Shown: positions 29,118-38,057 of the stretch, in pieces
Layout of the letters: the number at the start of each line of letters is the position of its first letter
Numbering within the stretch: the first letter of the stretch is position 1
Source: CAWFSE01 sp963697565
GTDB lineage: Bacteria; Actinomycetota; Actinomycetes; CAVWCF01
Assembly (NCBI GenBank): GCA_963697565.1
Contig: CAVOOM010000006.1
Coordinates: forward strand, 62,001 to 126,000
DNA: 64,000 nucleotides
Direction: 5' to 3'
Notes under the pieces: model-generated
Databases searched by the model: none
Told to the model about the DNA's origin: nothing
Seen by the model: only the letters and a program-made list of their open reading frames with translations
Program-made: the position numbers and the translations under genes

Positions 29118-31811
29118 TTGTCAACGATTGAGCTGGGCGCGTGGTCCGACCAGGATCCCGAGGTCGCGCGACAGCACGAGGTCGATCTGCTCTCCAACGT
29201 CCTCGGGCAGGTGCTGAGCGAGGCCGGCCTGGATGACGTCGCCGGCAAACTCGACCTGCTCCGCGCAGACCCCGCCGCTGCGGGCGCGATCGCCGATGTG
29301 GTCGACCTCGCCGATGCCGAGCACATCGCGCGGGCGCTCACGGTGCACCTGCACCTGGTCAACCTGGCCGACGAGCGGCACCGCGCCCGGCTGCTGCAGC
29401 ACCCGCTCCACTCGGGAGACGCCGACGCCGGGGACGCGCTGTGGCCGGCCGTCTCAGCCGCTGGCGACCAGGTGCTGTCCAGGCTCGATCAGCTGCGGAT
29501 CAACCCGGTGCTGACCGCGCACCCGACCGAAGCGCGGCGCCGCGCCGTCGCCACGGCACTTCGTCGCATCGCCGAGCAGTTGACCCGCCATGGCGACCCC
29601 CAGGTGGGCGACGACGAGCGCTTCGTCGCGCGCCGCCGGCTGTTGGAGGAGGTGGACCTGCTCTACCGGACCTCGGTGCTGCGGGCCACGCGGCCGGGGC
29701 CGCTGGATGAGGTCGAGACCATCATGACGGTCTTCGACCAGACGCTGTTCCGCGCGGTCCCGCGGCTGTACCGGGCCACGGAGGCCACGCTGATCGGGGA
29801 TGCCAGCGGGTCGGTGCCCACCCCGGTGCCCGCGTTCGTGCGCTTCGGGTCGTGGGTGGGGGGTGACCGCGACGGCAACCCGTACGTGACCGCCGAGGTG
29901 ACCCGCCAGGCGGTGGCCACCCACGCCGAGCACGCCCTGCGCTGGCTGCGTGCGGCGGTGCTGCGCGTCGGCCGCACGATGACCCTGGACGCTGGTGACA
30001 CCCCGGCCTCGCGTGAGCTGATGGAGTCGTTGGCCGCCGATTCAGTGGCCGGCCCGGTGGCCTTCGACGAGGTCTCGGTCAGGTCTCCCCATGAGCCGCA
30101 CCGGCAGAAGATGCTGATCATCGCCGAGCGGGTCCGGGCCACCCGCGACGGCGAGTTGGAGGCCTCCTACCGGTCGCCCGACGCCCTGCTCGACGATCTG
30201 CGACTGGTGCAGCGGTCCCTGCACCAGGCAGGCGCCCGCCGCGCTGCCCATGGGGAGCTGCAGCACCTGATCTGGTCGGTGGAGACCTTCGGGTTCCATC
30301 TCGCCGAGCTCGAGATCCGCCAGCACTCGCGGGTCCACCGGGCGGCGCTGCTCGACCTCGTCGGGCAGCTCCCGGGGGTCATCGATCCGGCCGCCCACGT
30401 CGATGACCCCCACTTCCTGGACGCCCTGGCCGTGGACGGCTGGCCCGCGTTCGTGCAGCCGCGGGAGGACATGACCAAGGAGGTCCTGGACACCTTCCGG
30501 GTGATGGCTTGGCTGCAGCAGCGGTGGGGCAGCCGGTGCTGCGGGCCGTTCGTCGTGTCGTTCACGCAGGCGCCCGCGCACCTGGTGGCCGTGCGGGCCC
30601 TGGCCCGGCTGGCCGTGGGCGACTCCCCGATCCGGCTGGACGTCGTCCCCCTCCTGGAGACCGGAGCCGACCTGAAGACCGCGGTCCCGACCCTGGACGC
30701 CTGGCTCACCCTGCGCAGCACGCAGCAGTGGCTGGCGACCAGGGACCGCTCGGTCGAGGTCATGCTCGGGTACTCCGACTCCGCCAAGGACGTCGGCCCC
30801 GCCAGCGCCAGCCTGAACCTCGCCCGCACCCAGGGCGACCTCGTCGCCTGGGCGGCCCGTCACGACGTGCGGCTCACCCTGTTCCACGGCCGAGGCGGTT
30901 CCCTGGGCCGGGGGGGCGGCCCACTGCACCGGGCGATCGCCGCCCAGCCACCCGGGTCGGTCGCGGGCCGGTTGAAGGTCACCGAACAAGGTGAGGTCGT
31001 GTTCGCCAGGTACGCCGACACCACCCTCGCCCAGCGACACCTCGAACGCCTGACCACCGCCGTCCTCCTCGCCGACACACCCGCCAACACCGCACGCAAC
31101 ACCGCGGCGGAGAAGCGGTTCGCCGACCTCGGGGAGGTCGTGGCCGGGGCCTCCCAAGCGGCGTACCGAGCGCTGGTCGAGACCCCCGGATTCGCCGACG
31201 TGCTGGCCGCTGCTAGCCCGCTGGAGGAGATCGGGGAACTGCGCCTGGGCTCACGCCCGGTGCGCCGGAGCGGCGCCTCCGGCGGGCGCGACCTCGCCGA
31301 CCTCCGGGCCATCCCCTGGGTCTTCGCGTGGGCCCAGGCCAGGGCCAACATCCCCGGATGGTTCGGCCTCGGCTCCGGGCTGGCAGCCGTGGCCGACCAC
31401 GACGAGCTGCGCGCCGCGTACAAGGAGTGGCCGCTGTTCGCCGCCCTGATCGACGTCGCCGAGATGAGCCTGGCCAAGACGAACCGAGATCTGGCGCAGG
31501 GCTTCCTGTCCCTCGCCGGGCGCCCGGACATCACCGAGCGCATCCTGGCCGAGCTCGACCTGACCATGCAGGCCGTCCTGGGCGTCCTGGACCAGTCCAC
31601 GCTGCTGCAGCGCAAGCGGGTGTTGCGCTCGGCGGTGGAGATGCGGGCGCCGTACGTGGACGCGCTCTCGCGCCTGCAGCTGCGGGCCCTCACCGAGCTG
31701 CACACCTCGCGAGACGCGCCCGGCGCCGTCCCTGGCGGGGCCGAGCCGTGGCGCCGGCTGCTGCTGCTCACGGTCAACGGCGCGGCCGCCGGACTCCAGA
31801 ACACGGGCTGA
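29118..31811 (+). CDS. ppc: Phosphoenolpyruvate carboxylase
   Basis: 897 residues, full length. It adds bicarbonate to PEP to give oxaloacetate, refilling the TCA cycle. Signatures: VLTAHPTEARRR with the catalytic His (about residue 134), SWVGGDRDGNPYVT, EVMLGYSDSAKDVGP, LTLFHGRGGSLGRGGGP, and the C-terminal QNTG. The start is TTG at 29118 with GGAGGAAG upstream; earlier in-frame codons would add a tail unlike the family. It stands alone between the two TetR modules. Confidence 0.97.
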   Translation: MSTIELGAWSDQDPEVARQHEVDLLSNVLGQVLSEAGLDDVAGKLDLLRADPAAAGAIADVVDLADAEHIARALTVHLHLVNLADERHRARLLQHPLHSGDADAGDALWPAVSAAGDQVLSRLDQLRINPVLTAHPTEARRRAVATALRRIAEQLTRHGDPQVGDDERFVARRRLLEEVDLLYRTSVLRATRPGPLDEVETIMTVFDQTLFRAVPRLYRATEATLIGDASGSVPTPVPAFVRFGSWVGGDRDGNPYVTAEVTRQAVATHAEHALRWLRAAVLRVGRTMTLDAGDTPASRELMESLAADSVAGPVAFDEVSVRSPHEPHRQKMLIIAERVRATRDGELEASYRSPDALLDDLRLVQRSLHQAGARRAAHGELQHLIWSVETFGFHLAELEIRQHSRVHRAALLDLVGQLPGVIDPAAHVDDPHFLDALAVDGWPAFVQPREDMTKEVLDTFRVMAWLQQRWGSRCCGPFVVSFTQAPAHLVAVRALARLAVGDSPIRLDVVPLLETGADLKTAVPTLDAWLTLRSTQQWLATRDRSVEVMLGYSDSAKDVGPASASLNLARTQGDLVAWAARHDVRLTLFHGRGGSLGRGGGPLHRAIAAQPPGSVAGRLKVTEQGEVVFARYADTTLAQRHLERLTTAVLLADTPANTARNTAAEKRFADLGEVVAGASQAAYRALVETPGFADVLAAASPLEEIGELRLGSRPVRRSGASGGRDLADLRAIPWVFAWAQARANIPGWFGLGSGLAAVADHDELRAAYKEWPLFAALIDVAEMSLAKTNRDLAQGFLSLAGRPDITERILAELDLTMQAVLGVLDQSTLLQRKRVLRSAVEMRAPYVDALSRLQLRALTELHTSRDAPGAVPGGAEPWRRLLLLTVNGAAAGLQNTG

Positions 31812-31885
31812 GCCCGCGGTGCGCTGCGCGCCGCCCGCCGCCTGGTCGGCGCCGGGCACAAGCGCGGCAGCGCCGGTCCTGCTGC

Positions 31886-32557
31886 TCACCGACCCGCCGG
31901 GGACGCGGTCCGCTCCAGTGCGTCGAGGATGAGATCCAGGCCGTACCCGAACTCCCGATCGACGCTGTAGTCCGACCTGCGGGCGTGTTCGGCCAGCTCG
32001 GCCAGATTCGGGTACTCGGCCAGCGCGGCCTTCTCGAGGACCGACTCCGTCGACTCGGTGCTCGGCGGTGGGGTGCCCGCCGGCGCGAGGCTGGTCTCCT
32101 GGACCACGTGCCCGTACACGTAGGCGTCGAGCAGCCAGAAGGCGTGGACCGAGTTCTGGATGGTGAACCCCGCCGATCGCAGATTCCCGAGGACCGCGTC
32201 CAGGTAGCGCATCGTCGCCGGCCCCATCGAGCCGCGGGTCTCGAACAGCCCGATCGCCCACGCGTGGCCGGCGAGCACGCTGCGCGCCGAGACGGCTCGC
32301 TGGCGCATCGCCTGCTTCCAGGGGGTGTCCTGGCTGGGGATCTCGATCTGGCCCACGATCAGCTCGACGACCCCGTCGAGGATCGCCTCCTTGTTGGCCA
32401 CGTGCTTGTACAGCGACATCGCCTCGACGCCCAGCTCCGCGCCCAGGCGGCGCATCGTCAGGGCGCCGAGCCCGTCTCGATCGGCCAGGTCGACCGCGGC
32501 CTGCAACACCCGGTCGGTGGTCAGGCGCGGGCGGGGTCCGGTGGTCTGACTGGCCAT
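31886..32557 (-). CDS. TetR-family transcriptional regulator (module 2)
   Basis: 223 residues. HTH: VLQAAVDLADRDGLGALTMRRLGAELGVEAMSLYKHVANKEAILDGV, very like module 1 (MRRLG, GVEAMSLY and HVANK shared). The C-terminal domain includes HAFWLLDAYVYGHVVQE. It is divergent from the small membrane protein at 32628, with two near-identical palindromes between them. ATG at 32557 is chosen over an in-frame GTG at 32560. Confidence 0.92.
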   Translation of the reverse strand: MASQTTGPRPRLTTDRVLQAAVDLADRDGLGALTMRRLGAELGVEAMSLYKHVANKEAILDGVVELIVGQIEIPSQDTPWKQAMRQRAVSARSVLAGHAWAIGLFETRGSMGPATMRYLDAVLGNLRSAGFTIQNSVHAFWLLDAYVYGHVVQETSLAPAGTPPPSTESTESVLEKAALAEYPNLAELAEHARRSDYSVDREFGYGLDLILDALERTASPAGR

Positions 32558-32570
32558 CACCTGGACAAGT

Positions 32571-32600
32571 TTACTAAGTAGCAGTATGGTTACTAAGTAA
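32571..32600. promoter_or_regulatory. Paired palindromic operators of TetR module 2
   Basis: TTACTAAGTAG (32571-32581) and TTACTAAGTAA (32590-32600), each a TTACT/AGTAA inverted repeat, centred 19 bases apart. They sit between the divergent tetR and membrane protein genes. The half-site differs from module 1 (CTTAC), so the two regulators need not cross-talk. Confidence 0.7.
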
Positions 32601-32627
32601 GCCCACGAGGCAGATCGGAGACTTCAG

Positions 32628-33128
32628 ATGTCTGTCCAAGCCGAGAAGGCGCCCATGACCACCAAGACGCAGTTCGAGCCGGCCAAGGTGAACGTGCGGA
32701 TCAAGATCTCCGCCCTGTGGACGGCGATGCTGTTCGTCTTCATCTACGTCGACCACTTCAGCCTCCTCCGGCCCGACACCCGGGCCGACCTCGAGGCTGG
32801 CGAGGTCGGCGGGTTCACCGTCAACCAGTCGTTCGTGCTGTTCTCCGTCGCCTATGTGCTGCTGCCGATCCTGATGGTGGTCGGGACCCTCGTCCTGCGA
32901 CCGCGGATCAGCCGGATCGCCAACATCGCGCTGAGCATCGTCTACGCGCTGACCATCGTCCCCCTCGCGATCGGCGAGTGGTACTACTACGTGCTCGGCA
33001 GCGCGGTCGAGGTCGTGCTGCTCGCGGCCATCGCCTTCTACGCCTGGACCTGGCCGAAGGTGCCCGCGTCGGGACCCGCGGACCGAGCAGAGGCCAGCGC
33101 TGACCCGCTCCAGCACAGCGCCGCGTAG
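32628..33128 (+). CDS. Four-helix membrane protein (DUF6326-like) controlled by TetR
   Basis: 166 residues. After a polar start come four helices: ISALWTAMLFVFIYVDHFSLL, SFVLFSVAYVLLPILMVVGTLVL, IANIALSIVYALTIVPLAIGEWYYY, and AVEVVLLAAIAFYAWTW. The Tyr-Val-Asp-His in helix 1 and GEWYYY loop fit small membrane proteins annotated DUF6326, a tentative match. The divergent TetR and operators suggest an inducible role. A strong hairpin follows the stop. Confidence 0.75.
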   Translation: MSVQAEKAPMTTKTQFEPAKVNVRIKISALWTAMLFVFIYVDHFSLLRPDTRADLEAGEVGGFTVNQSFVLFSVAYVLLPILMVVGTLVLRPRISRIANIALSIVYALTIVPLAIGEWYYYVLGSAVEVVLLAAIAFYAWTWPKVPASGPADRAEASADPLQHSAA

Positions 33129-33140
33129 CCCGGCCGAGGC

Positions 33141-33181
33141 CACGGCCACCGTCAGTCGGCAGCCGACTGGCGGTGGCCGTG
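33141..33181 (+). terminator. Strong terminator hairpin after the membrane protein gene
   Basis: A 19-bp stem (one mismatch, loop CAG) 13 bases after the stop, followed by TTGATT on the plus strand. Well placed as an intrinsic terminator. Confidence 0.75.
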
Positions 33182-33304
33182 TTGATTGGCAGACGGCTCG
33201 CAGGACCGTAGGCCTGTCCTTCAGCTGGCTGGCGAACGTAGCGTGTAGGTATCGGGAGCCGATGCGCAGGGGACCTTCGAGGGCCGGCGGAAGGGGATGA
33301 GCCG

Positions 33305-34008
33305 GTGGTGAGGCTCATGCGGAGTCCGAGCCGGGGACAGGCGTCGGGATTCGATCCCGCAACCGTCCTGCTCGAGGTGGCCGGCTGGGCGGAGGCTGCT
33401 GGGCATGCCCGTCGGAGCACGGGCCCGCCTACAGCGGGTGGGTCAGGTGCTGTCCCACGCCCGTGGACGGCCTGCTGGAGGTCGCATGCGGGTCGGGGGC
33501 CTTGTTGGCGCTCAGCTGCGCATGTCACCGGATCGCCGGCATCGACCTGTCGGAGGTGGGTGCGCATGGCCAGGCGCCGCCTCGCACGGCGGATCGCGGA
33601 CGGCAGCGCCGAGATCGTCCTCGGCGACGTCACCGCGATGCCGTGGCCCGCTCCCGCTTCAGCGCGGTGGTCTGGCTGTGGGGGGTGGAAGTCATGGTGG
33701 GCGACCCGCACCAGGCGCTGACGGAGATCCGGCGGGTGCTGCGCCCCGGAGGCCGGGCCGTCCTCAGCGTCGGAGCGCTGTTTGACGACGAGAAGCCGCG
33801 CGGCCAGGCAAGCGACCTGCCCGGGTTCTGGCAGTGGACGCAAGCCCGCGCCCGCGATGAACTCACGCGGGCAGGATTCGCCGACCCCGAGATCCGCCAG
33901 ATCAAGGTCGGCGGGCCGCGATACAGCCGCCTCTTTCTCATGGCGGCCGGGTTCGACACCATCCGGGTGGCCATCGCCCGCCCTGCCGGAGAGGCAGCGC
34001 ACGCGTGA
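33305..34008 (+). CDS. SAM-dependent methyltransferase (frameshifted)
   Basis: Pieces in three frames join into a class I methyltransferase: GARARLQRVGQVLSHA, then VDGLLEVACGSGALLALSC (SAM-binding glycine motif with Glu at the start), IAGIDLSE, AEIVLGDVTAMPW, SAVVWLWGVEVM, LTEIRRVLRPGGRAVLSVG. The C-terminus (DELTRAGFADPEIRQIKVGGPRYSRLFLMAAG) is in frame to the stop. Changes at about 33430, 33470, 33570 and 33650. Substrate unknown. Start uncertain. Whether it is broken or misread cannot be told here. Confidence 0.65.
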
Positions 34009-34175
34009 GCAGGGCCCCGCAAGCGGACGCACGAACGACGGCATGGCCGCATCGCAAGCACGAACGCGCAGTTCTGCCGCCCACGGGGCAGAGCGTCGAA
34101 CACCCATGCCGCGCATCAGGGTGAGCGGCACGGCCAGTGGGGGGGCGGACCCAGCGTGGCCGCAGTGGACCGGGG

Positions 34176-34991
34176 TCATGAGCCGAAGCGTCTCTGCAGG
34201 TCGGCGTACGCAATCGCACCGTCGAGGAAGCCGAGCGTTCCGGAGTCGAGCAGCTCCCGGCCGGCGCGCTCCAACATGCTGAGCGCGGCTCGGGCCAGGC
34301 TGCCGCCGAGGCTGACCCGCTTGACGCCGAGCGAGAAGAGCGTGGGCGCGTCGAGGACGTTCGCCAGCCCGGCCACCACGTTGAGCGGGCCCGGGATGGC
34401 CGCGGCGAGCCGGCGGATCGTCTCCTCTTCGACGACGCCGGGAACGAAGACGCAGTCGGCCCCCGCTTCGACATACCGGACCGCCCGCTCGACCGTCTCA
34501 CCGAACGCGTCGCCAGTCGTGCCGGCGAAGTAGGTGTCAGTGCGGGCGTTCAGCACGAAGGTGCCGCTGGGCGCCGCGGCCCGGGCGGCCGCGAGGCGGT
34601 CGACGGCCTCATCGATGCCGAACAGCCCGCCCGGTCCGGCGTCCTCGAGGTTGCCGCCCGCCGCCCCGAGCTCCACGGCAAGGGCCACGGTGCGACCGAC
34701 GTCGTCCGCGGTGTCGCCGTACCCGGCTTCGAGGTCCGCGGTCACGGGCACGCCCACCGCGGCCACGATGCGCCCGACGTGCTCGAGCATCGTGTCGCGG
34801 TCCAGCGCTCCTCCGTCCGGGACTCCGCAGGACCAAGCGATGCCCGCGCTGGTCGTTGCGATGGCCGGGAAGCCGACCTGCTCGAGGATGCGGGCCGACC
34901 CGGCGTCCCATGCGTTGGGGAGCACGAAGCCGGGACCGGCGTGCAGGGCGAGGAGGGCGGCTGCCTTGTCGGTCGAAGGTCCGGTGGTCAC
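34176..34991 (-). CDS. Isocitrate lyase/PEP mutase-family protein
   Basis: 271 residues. The TIM-barrel signature is clear: PGFVLPNAWDAGSARILEQVGFPAIATTSAGIAWSCG, PVTADLEAGYGDTADDVGRTV (the metal-binding DxE-x-GYG loop), NLEDA and VLNARTDTY. The family cleaves or rearranges C-C or C-P bonds of small 2-oxoacid compounds; the KKCGH lyase motif is absent, and the substrate is unknown. GTG at 34991. It is isolated, without an operon partner. Confidence 0.85.
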   Translation of the reverse strand: MTTGPSTDKAAALLALHAGPGFVLPNAWDAGSARILEQVGFPAIATTSAGIAWSCGVPDGGALDRDTMLEHVGRIVAAVGVPVTADLEAGYGDTADDVGRTVALAVELGAAGGNLEDAGPGGLFGIDEAVDRLAAARAAAPSGTFVLNARTDTYFAGTTGDAFGETVERAVRYVEAGADCVFVPGVVEEETIRRLAAAIPGPLNVVAGLANVLDAPTLFSLGVKRVSLGGSLARAALSMLERAGRELLDSGTLGFLDGAIAYADLQRRFGS

Positions 34992-35280
34992 GAGCCCACC
35001 ACGTCGACGCCGGCGTGCGACACACCGCGAGAGGGTCGCGATGCCCGCGCGGCATTTGTCGCTGCCGCGTCGTACGCCACCGAGTCGTCGTCCGGCTCTC
35101 CGGTAATCACCACACCATTCTCGGCGCTCGCGGCCTCTCGCGACACCCCACGCACGGTCATGCCGCACTGTGGGCGGTTGCCGTCTGGCCGAGTGGGAGG
35201 TCCCGTCCTTCGGCCCTGTCCGGGGCAGTCCAAACCGACCTACCGTGGACGTGGGGAGGATCCGGGCAGGAGGTCGGATC

Positions 35281-35682
35281 ATGAGGCAGTCGTGGCGTGT
35301 GACGTGGATGGTCGTCGGCGGCATCATCGGAGGCTGGGCCGGGTACTGGATCGGACATCTGCTGGGATGGAGCGTCAACGCGGAGTGGCCGCTGCACATC
35401 GGCGGCGGGACCGGCGCGATCCTGATGTCCATGGGGATGTCCGTCCTCGGCGTGCTGCTCGCCCGGCTGGCAGTCGGGCCGCGTTTGGCCGAGCCGTCAC
35501 CCCGTATCCCGACAGCCGCGGCGGGCCGGGCCCACGAGCCTGACCCGCGCGCGCGTGGGCTGGCCACGGGGCGCTGCACGATTCGCCGAACCGTTGGCGA
35601 CGTCGGCGGCCAGCTGGTCGTAGCCGAGCCCACGACCCCGGAACGCTTGACGTGCCGCTGTGGTCGCAGTGGAGGCCGCTGA
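35281..35682 (+). CDS. Small membrane protein with questionable C-terminus
   Basis: 133 residues. Two helices (VTWMVVGGIIGGWAGYWIGHLLGW; ILMSMGMSVLGVLLARLAV) are followed by an Arg-rich tail that ends at RCGRSGGR. AGGAGG lies 7 bases before the ATG. The tail lies next to insertion-sequence-like debris (35684 on), and its composition differs from the first 80 residues, so the real protein may have been shorter and the end replaced by that insertion. Confidence 0.6.
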   Translation: MRQSWRVTWMVVGGIIGGWAGYWIGHLLGWSVNAEWPLHIGGGTGAILMSMGMSVLGVLLARLAVGPRLAEPSPRIPTAAAGRAHEPDPRARGLATGRCTIRRTVGDVGGQLVVAEPTTPERLTCRCGRSGGR

Positions 35683-35683
35683 A

Positions 35684-35725
35684 TGTCAATGACGCCAGCG
35701 GGTCAGCATTCGGCCGTCGCTGACA
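35684..35725. repeat. 42-bp inverted-ended repeat, possible IS21-type terminal remnant
   Basis: Starts TGTCAATGACGCCAGCGGGT and ends CGTCGCTGACA. The TGTCA/TGACA ends with internal GGTCAG resemble the end structure of IS21-type elements. This is a pattern resemblance; no transposase is nearby. Confidence 0.35.
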
Positions 35726-35854
35726 TCTCCTTGTGGCAACCCGCACTGGGCGCAGGCTGCCAGGAAGCGGGCATACCCACCGCGCTTCGCTGGATGCCGC
35801 CCGGGGACGCCGCGCCGATCCGGGCGGCGCATTGGCCGGCCGAGGTTGTCTCGC

Positions 35855-36280
35855 TCAGTTGCCCGAGGCCTCGATGCGGTCCTTCACACGCCGCATGTAC
35901 GACTCGTTCATCCTCGCCGTGACCAGGTCGCCCAAGTTGCTCAGCGGCGGGATGCCCCAGAACGAGCGCGAGTGGTGCTCCATGGTCACCGTGGTTCCCG
36001 CGCCCTCGGGTTCGAAGGAGTACTCCCAGGTGCCCACAAGGGCGCTCGACGACTTGTCGGTGATGTGCTTGTTCGGCACCACCTCGGTGTACACGCTGAA
36101 GACGTCGAACGGGAGGCCAGCCATCTTGGTGTGATAGCTGGTGTATGTGCCGACGCCCTCCTCAGTCGTGATGAACTCGCGGATCTCCATGCTCGGGAAC
36201 AGGTCCGCGCTCTTCCTCGGGTCGAAGAAGAAGTCGAAGACCGTCTCGACCGGTGCCTCAATGTGGAAGGTGCCACGCAT
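35855..36280 (-). CDS. SRPBCC (START/polyketide cyclase-like) protein
   Basis: 141 residues. A hydrophobic-ligand pocket fold: MRGTFHIEAPVETVFDFFFDPRKSADLFPSMEI, then GTWEYSFEPEGAGTTVTMEHHSRS and a final helix TARMNESYMRRVKDRIEA. ATG 36280 has GGGAG upstream. The ligand is unknown. Isolated gene. Confidence 0.85.
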   Translation of the reverse strand: MRGTFHIEAPVETVFDFFFDPRKSADLFPSMEIREFITTEEGVGTYTSYHTKMAGLPFDVFSVYTEVVPNKHITDKSSSALVGTWEYSFEPEGAGTTVTMEHHSRSFWGIPPLSNLGDLVTARMNESYMRRVKDRIEASGN

Positions 36281-36774
36281 GTCACTCAACTCCCGACGCT
36301 GCGAGCCTCACCGGGTCGCCGTTGACAGCGGCCGTAGCGGCGCCTCGGTCTTCCTAACGCCAATTCCACGGTAGAGCCCCAGGTCGGGTAGGGGCAGAGT
36401 CGTACGACCTCGCGGGCCGCGTCCGCCCGACCCGTCCAGGAGTCCTGGTCACGGTGAGGCAACGCCTTCGGTTGGGGTCGCCCGCGACCGAGTGGCAACC
36501 GCCCCGTGGAGACCCCACGTGCCTTGTCCCCGGTGCGAGGTCCAGTCGCTGCGCGCGGGTGGCCAACCAGACCGCGGTCTGGGTCAACTGCCGCGAGGCG
36601 TGGAAACCGGAGAACGTCACGCGTTTGACCGACTATGTGCGGTTGACTACGGCTCGCATGCGGGGACGGCTGGGACGTAAGCCCCTAACCGAGACGGACC
36701 CCGCTTGCCACGCTGGCCCAACGGACTGGCGACAATAGGGGGGCGGCGTCTCGTACAACCAGGAGGGGGAATTC
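36281..36774. other. Gap holding zinc-ribbon-like debris
   Basis: About 490 bases with no intact gene. In one frame CPRCEVQSL appears near 36530-36556, and in another ANQTAVWVNCREAWKPENVTRLTDYVRLT, together resembling the short zinc-ribbon proteins of actinobacterial phages or plasmids (CxxC, then V-W-C-x-x-C, then a helix). At least one frame change separates them. Lower GC than the neighbours. Best read as a remnant. Confidence 0.4.
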
Positions 36775-37462
36775 ATGGCAGACCACGGAGAGCGCTGAGT
36801 ACGCCAGATTCCTGCAGGAGACCGAGGGGTACAACCGCAAGGTGCTGGGCCTGAAGCGCTCGGACACCATCCCCGAAGGCGCCGCGTCCTACGACGGCAT
36901 GACTTTCCTGTGCTACGAGGCGACCGCCTCGCTGGACAGGGATGGGCTGACCTGCATCACGCGGAACAACGTCGTGTGCGGCGGGGCGGTCTACTGCGGG
37001 ATCGGCAGCCGGCGCCTGAGCAAGCCCGACTTCGCCCAGGGCCTGGAGATGGTCGTCGGCAAGAACCGCGCCTACTCGACCAAGCAGACCATGCGGCGGG
37101 TCAATCAGCAGATCGCGCACTACGAGGAGAAGCACAAGTACTTGATCATGGGCAAGCTGGAGGAGATGCCTGACCCCGAGGTCGTCATGATCATCACTGA
37201 CCCGCAGCGGGTGATGCGCCTGTGCAAGGCGTACACCTGGAAGACCGGCGAACTGGTCCATGCCCTCGGGCGGCACCAACTGGTGTGGCATGTCCTTCCC
37301 GACGTCCTTCGGGACAAGACGATGACCTTCAACTTCGGCGATCCGCCGTCCCGCACCTTCATGCAGCTGGATGACTCGGAGATGTTCTGCGTCATCCACT
37401 GGGATCTCCTGCCGCTCATCGTCGACAACCTGAAGAACGTCTCGACCGGGGAGGGCTACTGA
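36775..37462 (+). CDS. DUF169-family protein (frameshifted near start)
   Basis: About 229 residues. DUF169 pattern: AEYARFLQETEGYNRKVLGLKR, CITRNNVVCGGAVYCGIG, YSTKQTMRRVNQQIAHYEEKHKYLIMGKLEEM, PEVVMIITDPQRVMRLCKAY, ending DNLKNVSTGEGY. ATG at 36775 has AGGAGGGGG 5 bases upstream; one base too many before 36797 breaks the frame. It opens a three-gene set with a 2[4Fe-4S] ferredoxin and a PCP-reductase-like protein, so an anaerobic redox role is likely. TGATG overlaps with the next start. Confidence 0.78.
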
Positions 37463-37733
37463 TGCGCATCCCTACATCATGGAGAACTGCGTCATCTGCG
37501 GCACGTGCTGGGACGTCTGCCCGATGCACGCCGTGGAGGAGTTCGAGGACTACTACCGGATCACCGACGGTGCGATGACTGCGGGAAGTGCGTCAAGGCG
37601 TGCCCCAACTACGCGATCGCGAAGACCGTCGGCATCGGCATGAAGCTCGACGAGCGCCACCGCCTTGAGGCTGCAGAGCAGATGAGGATCTGTGATCTTC
37701 TTGTTCGCTCTGACGGTGGAGGGCTCACGATGA
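37462..37733 (+). CDS. 2[4Fe-4S] ferredoxin (frameshifted)
   Basis: Two cluster-binding motifs: ENCVICGTCWDVCPMHAV and, in another frame, DDCGKCVKACPNYAIAK. Inserting one C after 37466 gives MRHPYIMENC from the ATG at 37462; inserting one T near 37572 restores the first Cys of the second motif (GCDDCGKC). It overlaps the DUF169 stop by one base (TGATG). A stop in ATGA (37731) would couple it to the next gene; its true end is uncertain because of the frame errors. Confidence 0.75.
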
Positions 37734-37984
37734 CTGACTTCAACTGGATGGAGAACTCCAAGACGGTCTTCGAGGAAGCTTAAAGGCCGCGCCTGCGCCG
37801 TTCAGGGGCGTGACCAAGAAGAGCTTCAACAAGGGCTTGACGAAGGTCGTCGGCGAAGGTGGCGACGTGCGCGAGGAGGACATCGTCCGAGTGATCAAGG
37901 GAGACGACACCCGCACCGTTCGTGGCCCAGGGCCTGAAGGCCATCGAACCGTTCCTGACCGACCCGTCGATACTGGAGGGCTAG
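37730..37984 (+). CDS. PCP-reductase-like small protein (two frameshifts)
   Basis: About 84 residues. It reads MTDFNWMENSKTVFEEA, then after one lost base (about 37781) LKAAPAPFRGVTKKSFNKG, LTKVVGEGGDVREEDIVRVIK, and after one extra G (about 37900) PFVAQGLKAIEPFLTDPSILEG. The middle resembles the small domain named for the light-independent protochlorophyllide reductase (PF-xRK-x-K). It is often found with iron-sulfur proteins; no photosynthetic role is implied. It closes the redox set. Confidence 0.5.
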
Positions 37985-38027
37985 CCAGAGATTCGACGGG
38001 ACGTGACCCACCGACTATGAACGCCTG

Positions 38028-38045
38028 ACCAGTCATATGACTAGT
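38028..38045. promoter_or_regulatory. Decayed palindrome before the truncated antitoxin copy
   Basis: ACCAGTCATATGACTAGT: one base off the perfect 18-bp palindrome found before the intact copy at 41090. The adjacent -10-like TACACT of that copy is replaced here by TAGCGG. Confidence 0.55.
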
Positions 38046-38057
38046 AGCGGTGGTCGT

